Shown: positions 18,335-28,368 of the stretch, in pieces
How positions within the stretch are numbered: position 1 is the stretch's first letter
Layout: the number at the start of each line of letters is the position of its first letter
DNA from: Nitrosococcus halophilus Nc 4
Lineage (GTDB): Bacteria; Pseudomonadota; Gammaproteobacteria; Nitrosococcales; Nitrosococcaceae
Direction of reading: 5' to 3'
Length of the DNA stretch: 64,000 nucleotides
Assembly (NCBI RefSeq): GCF_000024725.1
Contig: NC_013960.1
Span: 3,396,001-3,460,000 of the forward strand
Program-made: the position numbers and the translations under genes
The notes under the pieces: generated by a model
What the model was told of the DNA's origin: nothing
What the model saw: the letters and a program-made list of their open reading frames with translations, nothing else
Database searches by the model: none

Positions 18335-19362
18335 TAATTTATCCCCTTAGGTAAATTTGCAGATTCCTGATTATTCATAGACTTACATAATAGACTGGTT
18401 TTGCAATCCACTGAACCGTTGAAACTCTTCTTCCAGCTGCCCAACTCCTAATTCTATATAGTATGAAACTTTTACCTGTATAGCAGTAAGAATAGTTGTA
18501 TGCCATATATTTTTCTCAGGAAAACATAAACACTAGTCTTTCATACCCCTCTTACTCCAGCGCTGAATAAGCATTTAATTCTGCTAGAACAATTACATGG
18601 GCACAAATACGTTAGCTTGTTGGTTTTATTAGGCAGCAGGGGGAAGATGAGTCGCAGTACTCCAAAAGGGGCTACAGCTACCTTATTCAGAGAACCAAGA
18701 GTTTAAAAAACTTACAGATTATTAGTAATAGCTAACTATTCGCGTTGCAAGATTCAAAATCTTATGGAGCAGACTAACTTCGAAAGGAAAGGGGATCGCA
18801 ACATTATCCCTGTAGGTAACCTCCAGCAGCAACACCGTGCGTTCTCTACTTGCGTATTATATAGGCATAATTATACTAAGATGGTAGACAAAACGTCCTG
18901 AGAAACAGTATCGTAACCCCTCGTGCTAGTAACTGCCGATGGGGCTCATATGCCTTTTACCCACTCCTGCTTCGTCAAGTTCCCCGTTATTAGCGTGAAA
19001 CCAGGAGCTTTCATCTTTATATTAAAATAATTAATACTCACTCAAAGGCACATCACAGTTTCTTAGTCCCTGGATGGTAAGATACTTATATCGTTACAAA
19101 GGCGATATCCTGTGCCGAACCTAGGGTTACTCGGTGAGGGCATAGCGTACCCTGGAAAACGACCAGGGACAGAATATTATCACCACTACGTTGCGGTTAT
19201 ACGAACAGGCTTTAGGTGCACCTGTAACAGGTTATAGGCTTTACTCTGGCTTTATCCTCAATACCAATATCAACCCCACGCTTTTCGGGTAGACCACGAT
19301 TTCCGGACGTGCGAGGGGGCCTTATTAGATTCCAGAGTTTTGTTCTTTTGTTCTTGTTTACT
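18335..19362. other. 1.0-kb gap without recognisable genes
   Basis: All frames are short and none gave a recognisable protein. An 8-bp inverted pair (GTCCCTGG near 19066 and CCAGGGAC near 19162) is the only symmetric element noticed. The region may be an eroded gene or transposon. It separates two leftward gene runs of the EPS locus. Confidence 0.4.
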
Positions 19363-20223
19363 CTATCTATATTCTAGATGAACATAATTAAGGAAAGCAG
19401 TTAATTGACCCAGGTGGGCAAACGATTTCCGTACCTGCCGCCAAAACCAAAGCGGCGAGACAACCGCCATTACAGGCATTATCGGAATGTATATTAAATC
19501 GATGAATAGTTTGATTAATAGCATCCAAAATAAAATTAATTGTTTTTTCCAATTACTGTTCTTTCTATGAAGCCGAATAAAGGAATTACCTCCCCGAAAG
19601 GACCTGGCTAATACCCATCGAATAGTCATTCGGTGTGGAGGAACTATTTCTGTTACCATAGCATCTGGCGCCCATACAAAGTTGAATTTAGCTTCCCGAG
19701 CACGATAGAAAAAATCAGAATCTTCTCCACCAGATATTCCAAAGGACGGGTCAAATTGCAATTCCTGAAAAACTCTAGTTCGGATCAGACAGTTGCCTGA
19801 ACCTTTATGCCGATCATACTGGCGGCGGCTGAAAAAAACTCTAAAGAAAGGTGTTTCCGGAACATTCCGACAGACTGGCCCATGGACAATATCCATGCCC
19901 TGTATAGCTTTATAAAGGTTGAATAGCCAATCAGGTATTGGTACCTGGTCATCATCAATAATTGCAATGAAATCACCACCCAACGCTATCGCTTCAGTAG
20001 CAGCCCGGTTCCGGGCTAATGCAATATTCTGTTCGGGTACAACAAAGTAATAGTTAGTATACTTTTTGGCAATTTCTTGTGCAGAAGCCTTGGCATCATT
20101 GTCCACTACAATTACTGATATTAGGAATCTTTTTCCAGTCACCTGATTTGCTATCGCATTCAGGAGATTCTCCAAGAGCTGAGGACGTTTGAACGTCGCG
20201 ATACAAACAGCAATATGCTCCAT
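19363..20223 (-). CDS. GT2 glycosyltransferase
   Basis: The 286-residue GT-A enzyme begins with IAVCIATFKRPQLLENLL and carries the DxD-type metal site FIAIIDDDQVP near residue 92. It also has GGEDSDFFYRAREA, the acidic catalytic-base region of family 2. A hydrophobic stretch at about 225-255 suggests membrane attachment. It should add one sugar of the repeat unit on the cytoplasmic face. Frame and length are normal. Confidence 0.88.
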   Translation of the reverse strand: MEHIAVCIATFKRPQLLENLLNAIANQVTGKRFLISVIVVDNDAKASAQEIAKKYTNYYFVVPEQNIALARNRAATEAIALGGDFIAIIDDDQVPIPDWLFNLYKAIQGMDIVHGPVCRNVPETPFFRVFFSRRQYDRHKGSGNCLIRTRVFQELQFDPSFGISGGEDSDFFYRAREAKFNFVWAPDAMVTEIVPPHRMTIRWVLARSFRGGNSFIRLHRKNSNWKKQLILFWMLLIKLFIDLIYIPIMPVMAVVSPLWFWRQVRKSFAHLGQLTAFLNYVHLEYR

Positions 20224-20259
20224 ATCTAACCCTCCAACACACAGCTTGCTAATTAACTA

Positions 20260-20351
20260 ATACCAATTTAACCAAAGAATGCAATCTATTAAGGCTTCAA
20301 GTGGTTGTTTAGACTGAATCCATACAATGCAAAATCACATGAAATTGGTAT
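20260..20351. repeat. 92-bp foldback element with ATACCAATTT ends
   Basis: The ends are perfect 10-bp inverted repeats (ATACCAATTT / AAATTGGTAT), and partial symmetry continues inwards around TGCA (GAATGCAATC against ACAATGCAAA). It is non-coding and lies between two GT2 genes. Size and structure suit a small MITE or palindromic repeat. No second copy was found in the window. Confidence 0.45.
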
Positions 20352-20580
20352 AAAAAGGATATTTATAGCTCGACGGCTTAGAACTCAAATAGATCTACTG
20401 TCGGGTATAGATTAAGCAAATGCAGAATTTAGAATAATGCAATATAAATAAACCATTCCCTTTTTACCATCTAACCATACCCCTTGTATTTCCATATTTG
20501 GCAGAAGAATAATTCTCACGCTGCTGAGTTGTTACCTATAAAAATAACCTTTGAACCTAGCATGACTCCCCTTCATTACT

Positions 20581-21465
20581 TTATTTTTTATAATCACGCA
20601 TAATCTGGATCACCTGATCATGTTTCTGCCGTTGAGGATAAGATAAATACAATTTTTTAAACTGAATTAATTTAATAAGAGCCCAGCGAAATGATTTTAC
20701 TTTCCAGGAAGGATAATATTTGTAAAAAAAGGATAATTTGCTTTCCCAGAAATACCGGCTAGCTTGAATCGGCTCTTGCTCGCTTGACTTGCCTTTTAAA
20801 TGAACGACTTCAGCAGGGGGGTAATACACCACTCGATAACCAGCCTTATGAGCGCGGAGACATAGATCCTCTTCTTCAGAATAAACAAAATACCGTTCAT
20901 CAAAATAGCCAATCTTATCTAGAATACGTCGAGGCATCATGAATGCGGCACCTGCTAGCCAATCTACATCTTGAATCTGCTCTCTCTGAATAATATAATA
21001 ATGATAGAAATAGAGGATCCAGCGGGAAAATGGTAAACATGACAGAATAACCAAAATCGGTTGCGAAAATGTTCTAATGGATGGATGATGCTCACGGGCG
21101 TAATTTTTATAGAGTCGCGGACCTACTACTGCAATACGGCTATCAGATTGGCAGAATGCAAATAGTTGTGCCAAAGCACCATTTAGCACGATAGTATCAG
21201 GATTTAGAAAGAATATATATTCCCCTTTCGCGACAGCTAAAGCCTGGTTGTTAGCTTTAGCAAAACCTTGGTTAGCAGTATTAGCAATAAGATAAATGTT
21301 TGGAAATTTGGAACGAATCATATCTATACTGCCATCAGCAGATTGGTTATCAATAACAATAATTTCGCAGTCAAGATCTTTGGTATTACGGATTACTGAT
21401 TTAAGACATTCCTGAAGCAGATTCCGTGTATTATAATTTACAATTATGATTGATATGGATATCAT
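20581..21465 (-). CDS. GT2 glycosyltransferase (rhamnosyltransferase-like)
   Basis: The 294-residue enzyme reads ISIIIVNYNTRNLLQECLKS at the start. It has IDNQSADGSIDMI, FLNPDTIVLNGAL in place of a plain DxD, and the YFDERYFVYSEEEDLCLRAHKAGYR region. These are marks of the WbbL-like inverting rhamnosyltransferase group. It acts at the cytoplasmic face on a lipid-linked acceptor. Donor identity is inferred from subfamily resemblance only. A 72-nt gap separates its start from the WecG-like gene upstream. Confidence 0.88.
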   Translation of the reverse strand: MISISIIIVNYNTRNLLQECLKSVIRNTKDLDCEIIVIDNQSADGSIDMIRSKFPNIYLIANTANQGFAKANNQALAVAKGEYIFFLNPDTIVLNGALAQLFAFCQSDSRIAVVGPRLYKNYAREHHPSIRTFSQPILVILSCLPFSRWILYFYHYYIIQREQIQDVDWLAGAAFMMPRRILDKIGYFDERYFVYSEEEDLCLRAHKAGYRVVYYPPAEVVHLKGKSSEQEPIQASRYFWESKLSFFYKYYPSWKVKSFRWALIKLIQFKKLYLSYPQRQKHDQVIQIMRDYKK

Positions 21466-21536
21466 AATATCCTTGCGTCCTTACTCTACCTTAGTTTCTT
21501 TCTGACTGTTTTTGTAAAGAATAAAAATAACATGAG

Positions 21537-22289
21537 TTATACTTTTCCCATTATACGCCGCCATATAACAAATACGATAAATCCGAATCCATCAATTAAA
21601 TAACGTTTAACCATACGTTTAGGATCAACCAAAATTCTCCATATCCATTCGATCCACAGTTGTCGCATCCATAGGGGTGCGCGAGGAATCTGGCCAGAAA
21701 GATAATCTAACAACGCCCCTACACCCAAACACACACGGGGCTCTAACCATTCTCGGTTATGGCTAATCCATTTTTCTTGAAGAGGAACCCCCATAGCAAC
21801 AAAGAGAATTTCTGCTCCAGAAGTATTTATCCTTTCTATTACATCTTTATCTGAATCAAAATATCCAGAGTATGAACCTGTAATTTTAATCCCCGGAATA
21901 CGGCGACGCATATTCTCTGCCGCTTGATCTGCGATGCCATTCCGCCCCCCTAAAAAATAAATCTTATAGCCTTTCTTAGCTGCTATCTTCATAAGGACAG
22001 GACTCAGATCTGTGCCATTGCAATTATCCCGCATTCGGCTGCCAAAAATCCGGGTCGCTAACCTGAGACCAACACCGTCCGGTAAAAGTAAGCTAGCTTG
22101 ATTGAGAATATCACGATATTCCTTATCTTTCCGTGACTTCCACAGGCAATCGGCATTTAAGAAAAAAATATTACTTTTTCCAGAAGATTCCATAAGAGCA
22201 AGGAATCTCTGAACAGCTGCATTTCCATCAATATTGTCATAAGAGACACCTAGAATTTTTGTTTTCAAAAAACAATCTTTTGGTTGCAT
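21537..22289 (-). CDS. WecG/TagA/CpsF-type glycosyltransferase (GT26)
   Basis: The 250-residue protein has the GT26 signatures ILGVSYDNIDGNAAV, FLNADCLWKSRKDKEY, LLPDGVGLRLATRIFG with the conserved Asp, FLGGRNGIADQAAENM and LFVAMGVPLQEKWI. Such enzymes add N-acetylmannosamine-type sugars to the second position of an undecaprenyl-linked unit, as in enterobacterial common antigen and teichoic acid linkage units. The basic C-terminus would hold it at the membrane. This suggests an early assembly step of the repeat unit. Confidence 0.92.
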   Translation of the reverse strand: MQPKDCFLKTKILGVSYDNIDGNAAVQRFLALMESSGKSNIFFLNADCLWKSRKDKEYRDILNQASLLLPDGVGLRLATRIFGSRMRDNCNGTDLSPVLMKIAAKKGYKIYFLGGRNGIADQAAENMRRRIPGIKITGSYSGYFDSDKDVIERINTSGAEILFVAMGVPLQEKWISHNREWLEPRVCLGVGALLDYLSGQIPRAPLWMRQLWIEWIWRILVDPKRMVKRYLIDGFGFIVFVIWRRIMGKV

Positions 22290-22321
22290 ATATTTAACGA
22301 ATTAAAGCAGACTATACTTTC

Positions 22322-23233
22322 TTAACGATTTTGACTAACTCCCTTATTTCTGAACAGGGCAGAATAAAATCCTCCCATCCATATACTTCCACACAAATAC
22401 AGCACAGGTATTAAGAAAAAAACACGTGCTTTATTTGGAAAGCCCATAAAATATAGATTTCGTAAGATAATTCGTGTAATTTTAAAAAAAGCAAGGCCTG
22501 GGAGCATAAAAAACAATGTAGCCTTCTTGAAATAATTTAAATGAGGAGCATATCGTATAAAATAAAGATTATTCCCGGTAATCCAAATTTTAAAAAACAA
22601 TTTCTTTAAGGTCGTATTTTGAATTTGGTATGCAACTATATAGGGAATAAAATATAGCTTAATACCTTCGTGATTCAGGCGCTCGGTCATTTCTGTATCC
22701 TGCATCCGGGGAATATCTCGAAACCCTTTGTTCTGGCAAAAAACAGCTCGGTCTACTACCATTAATGCTGAACTAAGATTTTTACGCCTCCCTATACAAC
22801 GGTGCTTCTGAGATTCATGATTAAAATAAGCATGCTCTAATAAAGGCATCCACTGCCCATTGGAGCAACCTGAAAGTTCCAGAGCTCCGCTGAACACCTG
22901 ATATCCCATATTATAGTAATGGCTAATCTTCTCTAGAGCGTCATCCTTCAATAATACATCTGCATCAACAAAGACAAGAATCACCCCTTGGGCATGTGCT
23001 GCACCAATATTCCGACCAATGCCAGGGGTAAACTTATGCTGCTTTTTAATAAAGAAAACGGAGGCATACTGGCGACATAGATATTCCTCTTTATCCGTAT
23101 CAGAGCAATCCACAACAATTATTTCATATGGGTGCCGTGTCTTTTGCTTAGTTACAGCTTCTATGCATAATTCTAGTGTTTCACTAGAATTATATGACGG
23201 AATAATTACAGATATAAGAGGTTTATTCATCAA
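22322..23233 (-). CDS. GT2 glycosyltransferase
   Basis: The 303-residue GT-A enzyme has SVIIPSYNSSETLELCIEAV, VVDCSDTDKEE, GIGRNIGAAHAQGVILVFVD with DxD (VDADV), and QDTEMTERLNHEGIK as the acidic acceptor site. Hydrophobic helices near residues 235-285 anchor it to the inner membrane. It lies 32 nt upstream of the WecG-like gene and is probably cotranscribed with it. Confidence 0.88.
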   Translation of the reverse strand: MMNKPLISVIIPSYNSSETLELCIEAVTKQKTRHPYEIIVVDCSDTDKEEYLCRQYASVFFIKKQHKFTPGIGRNIGAAHAQGVILVFVDADVLLKDDALEKISHYYNMGYQVFSGALELSGCSNGQWMPLLEHAYFNHESQKHRCIGRRKNLSSALMVVDRAVFCQNKGFRDIPRMQDTEMTERLNHEGIKLYFIPYIVAYQIQNTTLKKLFFKIWITGNNLYFIRYAPHLNYFKKATLFFMLPGLAFFKITRIILRNLYFMGFPNKARVFFLIPVLYLCGSIWMGGFYSALFRNKGVSQNR

Positions 23234-23327
23234 ATGGTTACTTCAAATTAACTAGGATTTTAAACTTTTTGTGTTCATGGAGAAGTGAGAAGAGTATTTA
23301 CTAATTATCTTTACGAATATGTACGCT

Positions 23328-23972
23328 TTATTGGACAGCGCAGATTACTGTAAAAGTCATAGGTATTCCTAAAGTACGATTCTTTCTTATTTCATAACCA
23401 ATAGCCTTAGAGCGACGGACTAATTTTTCTAGCCTACTATAGGAAAACAGGTAGAGATTTTCTTTTTTAATCCCACTTCTATGTTTTTCACACCATTTAT
23501 AAAATACTCTATTGTTCCAATGTATAAATAGTACATCTGTATGAGATTCAATAGGAAAATACTTATTTGGTGTAGTAAAAAATACATTTCTTGCTACTCG
23601 CAACATTTCGTTTAAAAAATATAGTTGTGCCTTATCATCTCCAACATGTTCAATAACTGCATTACAAAATATCCAATCAAACTCATTATTTCCAAATGGA
23701 AATTTGCCACCCTCATATTGAATAAACTTCTTTTCTGGAAAGAGAGAATTCATATAACTTAGATCCTGAATTCCCAATCCAGTATAGTATTTTGAATCAA
23801 ATCTGAAATTTTTTAAGAAATAATTTCGTGCTGGCAATCCCTTTGCTGTCTCTGATGAAACACCTACATCAAGTACAGTCATCCCTTCTTTAAAAAGGGA
23901 ATAAAAATGGGATAGTTTCTGTTCCCTAGAAATTTGCATAATCTTAGATTTGAATTCTTTAATAAGGAACAT
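23328..23972 (-). CDS. Class I SAM-dependent methyltransferase-like protein
   Basis: The 214-residue protein has a diverged SAM site (VLDVGVSSETAKGLPARN) and a clear motif IV, FPFGNNEFDWIFCNAVIEHV, followed by LNEMLRVARNVFFTTPN. These are of the Methyltransf_11 type. The glycine-rich loop is atypical, so cofactor use is likely but not certain. The start could also be Met12 (MQISREQK). It begins the leftward run that includes the GT2 and WecG-like genes. Confidence 0.75.
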   Translation of the reverse strand: MFLIKEFKSKIMQISREQKLSHFYSLFKEGMTVLDVGVSSETAKGLPARNYFLKNFRFDSKYYTGLGIQDLSYMNSLFPEKKFIQYEGGKFPFGNNEFDWIFCNAVIEHVGDDKAQLYFLNEMLRVARNVFFTTPNKYFPIESHTDVLFIHWNNRVFYKWCEKHRSGIKKENLYLFSYSRLEKLVRRSKAIGYEIRKNRTLGIPMTFTVICAVQ

Positions 23973-24212
23973 AGTCTGGTACCTATTTATAACTTCTAAT
24001 ACTCCAATCCATAATTAGATATATTAATACTTTACCTAATTGGTTAGGCATGAGGATACGGTAGCTAGTCTATTCTTTTTCAGCTAGCAGGAACTTAGTC
24101 CTTCGTAATCCATAGATTGAATATTCTCATTTTTAAATTATATTTTAATTTATAATATTTACCTAATAGAAATATAAAGCAAACTTTTATTCAATATTCA
24201 TAGGAAAATACT

Positions 24213-25208
24213 ATGGTTAAAATAGACAAATATTACGTAGCTAATAAAAAAACTTCTCATACTCATTTACCAAATTTCTTTATTGTTGGGGCGGCTAAGG
24301 GAGGAACAACATCTCTACATCAATATCTTTCTAAACACCCTGAAGTTTATATGTCCCCAATAAAGGAAACTAACTTCTTTTCTCAAGCCGACATAAAAAA
24401 AGAGTTTTTCAACAAAGAATATAAACTTGATATAAACTTTGATCTGGAAAAGTACTTATCTAAGCAGGAAAGAGAAAACATTCATATAGCTAATATAGAA
24501 AAATGGGATGATTACATTAGGTTATTTAAAAATGTATCAAATGAAAAAGCAATAGGGGAATCAAGCAACTCTTATCTTTTCTGCCCTTCTGCAGCAAAGG
24601 CAATAAAAGAAAAAATTCCTAACCCAAAGATAATTATTATTCTTAGAAACCCTATTGATCGGGCATTTTCCCATTATCTAATGAATCGAAGGCTTGGAAA
24701 AACACTTAATGAAGATTTTATTAGAGAATTAGAATATGACTACTATAAAAAAACAAAGGGATGGGGAGTAAGCCGATTATACCTTGAACTAGGATTATAT
24801 CACCAACAAGTAAAAAGATTTATTGATACATTCTCTAATAAACAAATAAAGATAATCATTTATGATGATTATAAAACAAATTCAAGAGAAACACTTAATC
24901 AACTTTGTTATTTTTTAAAAATAACAACTAATATAATCGATATTAATTTATCAAAAGAACACAACAAAGCAAGTTTGCCAAGATTTAAATATATTAATTA
25001 TATCTTAACCCAAATGGGTATAATAAATTTTTTAAAGAAAAATCTTTCTCATAATATAAAAAACAATCTTCAGAAAGCATTATATTCAAATAAAAAATTG
25101 CCAAAGTTAAACCAATATGAAAAAGAATTTTTGACAGATTTTTATAAAAAAGATATAGAAAAACTTTCTAATTTATTAAACAAAGATCTTTCTTTTTGGC
25201 TTAAATAA
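24213..25208 (+). CDS. Sulfotransferase on the opposite strand (EPS sulfotransferase 3)
   Basis: The 331-residue PAPS-dependent sulfotransferase has a 5'-PAPS loop FFIVGAAKGGTTSLHQYL near residue 22, then SPIKETNFFS, and a 3'-PAPS site IIIILRNPIDRAFSHYL near 150. AGGAAA sits 6 nt before the ATG. It is the only plus-strand gene of the EPS locus and is strikingly AT-rich (many Lys, Asn, Ile codons ending in A or T), unlike the glycosyltransferases further right. That suggests separate acquisition. Its own promoter must lie in the AT-rich 23973-24212 gap. Confidence 0.9.
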   Translation: MVKIDKYYVANKKTSHTHLPNFFIVGAAKGGTTSLHQYLSKHPEVYMSPIKETNFFSQADIKKEFFNKEYKLDINFDLEKYLSKQERENIHIANIEKWDDYIRLFKNVSNEKAIGESSNSYLFCPSAAKAIKEKIPNPKIIIILRNPIDRAFSHYLMNRRLGKTLNEDFIRELEYDYYKKTKGWGVSRLYLELGLYHQQVKRFIDTFSNKQIKIIIYDDYKTNSRETLNQLCYFLKITTNIIDINLSKEHNKASLPRFKYINYILTQMGIINFLKKNLSHNIKNNLQKALYSNKKLPKLNQYEKEFLTDFYKKDIEKLSNLLNKDLSFWLK

Positions 25209-25284
25209 TTTTAACTAAGAGCAATAAACATTAATAGCAATTCAATTTATCGGAGTTACTAAAACGCCTAATTAAGTTATAAAT

Positions 25285-26100
25285 TTATAGTGACCAGCTT
25301 GAAAAGCTAAGGCCGGAATATGCCCTTAATTTTTCAATATCTGGACTCAAGTGCTCTATAAGTATATTTCTATTTTCTGTAGAAATAACGGGTGGTTCAA
25401 TTAATCCTTTTTTTTTAGGCAACAGGGGTAAAAGAAAGGTTAACACTTTTCTTGCTTTGGCATTCTTAATATACCTGCTTGCATACAAAACAATCGAAGG
25501 TCTTCGCAATTTTTCACTAGATTGATGAAAATGTTTTTCAAAAAAATGGCTATGAAAACATAAATCAGCACCAATAAACTCTAAAATAATGTTGATGACT
25601 TTATCCGTATTTTTCCTTAATTCTTCTGATTCAATCAGAAGAATATTTTCACTTGAAAAACGCTCAATAAAAACCTGAAGTTGATAAAAGTACTTGCTAG
25701 TTAATATATAATTATTATTAGGTTTAGTTATAGCCTCTATAAATGAACTACGTTCCCTCCGGTGAGAATAACTATGAATATAATGTGATACTATTCTTTC
25801 AATCGGATCACGCAGAAGATATATTAATTTAACCCTAGGCAGAACAGCATACATCCGCTCTGGAACTCCTGGAAAGAGATGTCGTTTTGTATAATTAGGA
25901 GAGGCTTCACCAAGTATTTTGGCTTTTTTATCAAATAAATTCTTATACCATTCAATTCCTTTTGCATAATCTTCATTTGTCCTAAAAAAGTCAGTTTCTT
26001 TAATAGAAGACATCCCTATATCTGGGTGTTTATCGAGGTAATGATATAAACTGCTCGTTCCTCCTTTCATAGTGCCAATAATAATAAAGGCTGGCAGCAT
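25285..26100 (-). CDS. PAPS-dependent sulfotransferase (EPS sulfotransferase 4)
   Basis: The 271-residue enzyme starts directly with its 5'-PAPS loop (FIIIGTMKGGTSSLYHYL) followed by SSIKETDFFRT. The 3'-PAPS site KLIYLLRDPIERIVSHYIHS is near residue 95. The ATG follows the stop codon of the polymerase gene without any gap (TAG-ATG), with GGATAGG as a possible ribosome binding site inside the upstream gene. Polymerase and sulfotransferase are therefore translationally coupled. This ties sulfation closely to polymer assembly. Confidence 0.9.
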   Translation of the reverse strand: MLPAFIIIGTMKGGTSSLYHYLDKHPDIGMSSIKETDFFRTNEDYAKGIEWYKNLFDKKAKILGEASPNYTKRHLFPGVPERMYAVLPRVKLIYLLRDPIERIVSHYIHSYSHRRERSSFIEAITKPNNNYILTSKYFYQLQVFIERFSSENILLIESEELRKNTDKVINIILEFIGADLCFHSHFFEKHFHQSSEKLRRPSIVLYASRYIKNAKARKVLTFLLPLLPKKKGLIEPPVISTENRNILIEHLSPDIEKLRAYSGLSFSSWSL

Positions 26101-27381
26101 CTACCTATCCTCCTTATTGCTAGCAACCGGTAGTTCCTTAGAATCATATTTTGTGCTCTGGACCTGTACTTCACCTTGTGTAGCATTAACCAAAGATGCC
26201 CAAATTATACACAACAATACGATTCCCCGTGTAATTGTAAGAGTACCAATAGTAACCATGATAAGTAAAACATAGGTAAAATAATACCAGGCAAAATTTA
26301 TAATTTGAGGATCTCCTCCTAAGTTTTTAATCTTCCAAGCATATAAATAAAACCCTATAATTAATATAGTTATTAATACTATGCCAGGAAATCCAAAAAA
26401 TTTAACCCAAGTCCAATAACCTAAATCTGTATTTAAAGCAACATCTAGCAGAGAACCTAGCGATGCCCACCCTGGTATATGACTTCCGCGTATTACAAGA
26501 CCCCCACTACCTGTCCAAAAGTTTTCTAATACTATATCAAATGATGCTCTAATCTGTTGTAAACGCCCTTCCCAGGTACCTTCTTCTTGAGCTATATCTA
26601 TATAAGCCGTATAAAATACATTAAGCAATAAATTCTGATCAGTTGTAAATTCAAGTAATATAATTAAAATTAGAGAAAACAAACCAAAACCAACCAAAAC
26701 TTTAAAATGTCTTCTAGCTATAAGAATTAAAACAAGTGTTACAGTAACCCCTAAAATAAAAATACGACTTTGACGAAATAAAATACCACTAAATATTATC
26801 AAAAACATTAATAGCGAATGCGTAAATATTTTTTTTTCATCGAGATATTTTATAAATTCCCAAATAGCACCAAAAGGCAAAATTACCATAGCAGGGATAT
26901 AGGCCCGAACAATTCCAGAACGAACACCATGTCCATCAGCCCAACGATGATAAAATAAAGTTGGGCCAAAATAATTAACTATAGAAATAAAGATTAATAT
27001 TACTGATACTATAGATAAAATATTTAGAAATTTTTTAATCTTTCTAACATCATTAAGAGCAAATAAAGATAAAGGAAATAATAAATAATAAAATTGATCT
27101 CTGGCAGCAATAAGACCATCAAAAATTGATTGAGAATAATTGAAAGACGCAACTGAGACTTGTACTAACAAAAGGACCAAATAAAGAAAAATATACCAGG
27201 TAAAAAAATTAGATAAGCGACTAAAATCTTTTACCTTAAAAATATAAAATAAAATACCTAAACCGATCAGAGCAATACCTACATCTGATACATTGAATAC
27301 GCCGGGAATATGTGTCCAAGGCACTAAATCAAAGAGATCATTTGCCATTGCAATAATTAATAATAAATAAGCATATCTCAT
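26101..27381 (-). CDS. Wzy/O-antigen-ligase-like polymerase
   Basis: The 426-residue membrane protein has about 10-11 hydrophobic helices and a large periplasmic loop near residues 250-320 (FWTGSGGLVIRGSHIPGW). It resembles the Wzy_C/O-antigen ligase family. It should polymerise flipped repeat units in the periplasm. It is the only polymerase-like gene seen in the window. DNA is AT-rich, as usual for Wzy. It is directly coupled to the following sulfotransferase gene. Confidence 0.82.
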   Translation of the reverse strand: MRYAYLLLIIAMANDLFDLVPWTHIPGVFNVSDVGIALIGLGILFYIFKVKDFSRLSNFFTWYIFLYLVLLLVQVSVASFNYSQSIFDGLIAARDQFYYLLFPLSLFALNDVRKIKKFLNILSIVSVILIFISIVNYFGPTLFYHRWADGHGVRSGIVRAYIPAMVILPFGAIWEFIKYLDEKKIFTHSLLMFLIIFSGILFRQSRIFILGVTVTLVLILIARRHFKVLVGFGLFSLILIILLEFTTDQNLLLNVFYTAYIDIAQEEGTWEGRLQQIRASFDIVLENFWTGSGGLVIRGSHIPGWASLGSLLDVALNTDLGYWTWVKFFGFPGIVLITILIIGFYLYAWKIKNLGGDPQIINFAWYYFTYVLLIMVTIGTLTITRGIVLLCIIWASLVNATQGEVQVQSTKYDSKELPVASNKEDR

Positions 27382-27539
27382 TGTTTTTAACTAAGTTAGT
27401 GCCGTCACAAAATAATTTGTAATATTAAGATGAAAATAGAGTGGCAAAGGATAAGAGATTATTTGTCAATACAGTAATTCTAGATCTCGCGCACCGGTAC
27501 TCCATAACACAATTTGCCCACCATCTATATGACTGGAAG

Positions 27540-27804
27540 AACACGCACTGCCGGTTCTGGCGCTGCACGATGCGAGCAACATGGGAGTGTTACTGGAACA
27601 GCTAGTCAATGATCCGGGCTTTGAGTAGCTGATGATCGATGCTAGCGACATCAAGCTGCATCTCCATGCGATAGGCACAAAAGGAGGAAAAGTCAAGGAC
27701 ATGAGTTGCTCAAAAGAGGATTCAACACGAAACTACATCTAGCCGTGGATGTATAGGTATGCCGATCCGAATTGTTGTTACACAAGGTACCGCACTCAGC
27801 TTAA
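27540..27804 (+). pseudogene. IS5-family transposase relic, left part
   Basis: The plus-strand frames read EQLVNDPGFE then a stop, LMIDASDIKLHLHAIGTKGG, and in other frames TKLHLAVDV and MPIRIVVTQGT. These are the central DDE blocks of an IS5-group (IS427/IS1031-like) transposase, broken by stops and frameshifts. The sequence stops at the left end of the IS630 element and resumes at 28855. Confidence 0.8.
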
Positions 27805-27824
27805 TATAGCTGTTCTCATTTAAG

Positions 27825-28325
27825 TTAGGGACAGAGTCCACAATGCTTAAAGTAGGCTTGACAGTTTTGGGGTGAAATCAGCGTGAGCGCTTCGCTGAGG
27901 GCCTCATAAAGCTGCTCTTTTGTCCGGGCCGCTTTTTTCTTTAGGACCTGTTTTAGCTTAGACCAGGCGTACTCAATGGGATTGAGTTCAGGGTGATAGG
28001 GCGGTAAAAAGACCACTTTGGCGCCGGTCTGCTCGATCTTCTCGATCGCCTCTTCATATCGGTGCGCAGCGGCATTGTCTAAAATGACTACTTTCCCTTC
28101 CTGGAGGTGAGACCAGAGGAAATGTTCGACATAATAGAGGAAAACCGGGCCATTGAGCGTGCCCTCAAAGCACATCGCGGGAAGCGCACCCGTCAGGGAT
28201 AGGGCGCCGATGGTGCTGATGCGTTCGCCTTGGGTGGTCAATTTTTCCCCGTAGGCTCTTTGCCCTTGAGGCGCCCGTCCATAGGTGGGGGTCAGATTCA
28301 ATACCGCCCCGGTTTCATCGAGCAC
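27825..28325 (-). CDS. IS630-family transposase, catalytic half (orfB)
   Basis: This frame holds the DDE domain: first Asp in VLDETGAVLNLTPTYGRAP, second Asp in KVVILDNAAAHRYEEA, and Glu in PPYHPELNPIEYAWSKLK. It continues in the frame upstream of its first ATG to 28420. There the DNA-binding half ends out of frame because of a nine-base A tract (on the minus strand). Removing one A would fuse both halves, so this copy is either a broken gene or depends on slippage. Confidence 0.85.
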   Translation of the reverse strand: MLDETGAVLNLTPTYGRAPQGQRAYGEKLTTQGERISTIGALSLTGALPAMCFEGTLNGPVFLYYVEHFLWSHLQEGKVVILDNAAAHRYEEAIEKIEQTGAKVVFLPPYHPELNPIEYAWSKLKQVLKKKAARTKEQLYEALSEALTLISPQNCQAYFKHCGLCP

Positions 28326-28368
28326 AATGAAGTCTTCGGGGGAACACAGGCTTACTTTGATCCAATAC

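Noticed and set aside
19261-19330. Group II intron end (GTGCGAGGG-like string)
   Set aside because: No domain V hairpin or reverse transcriptase frame was found nearby.
27466-27702. 78-codon minus-strand gene
   Set aside because: It is antisense to the IS5 transposase relic and has no recognisable product.
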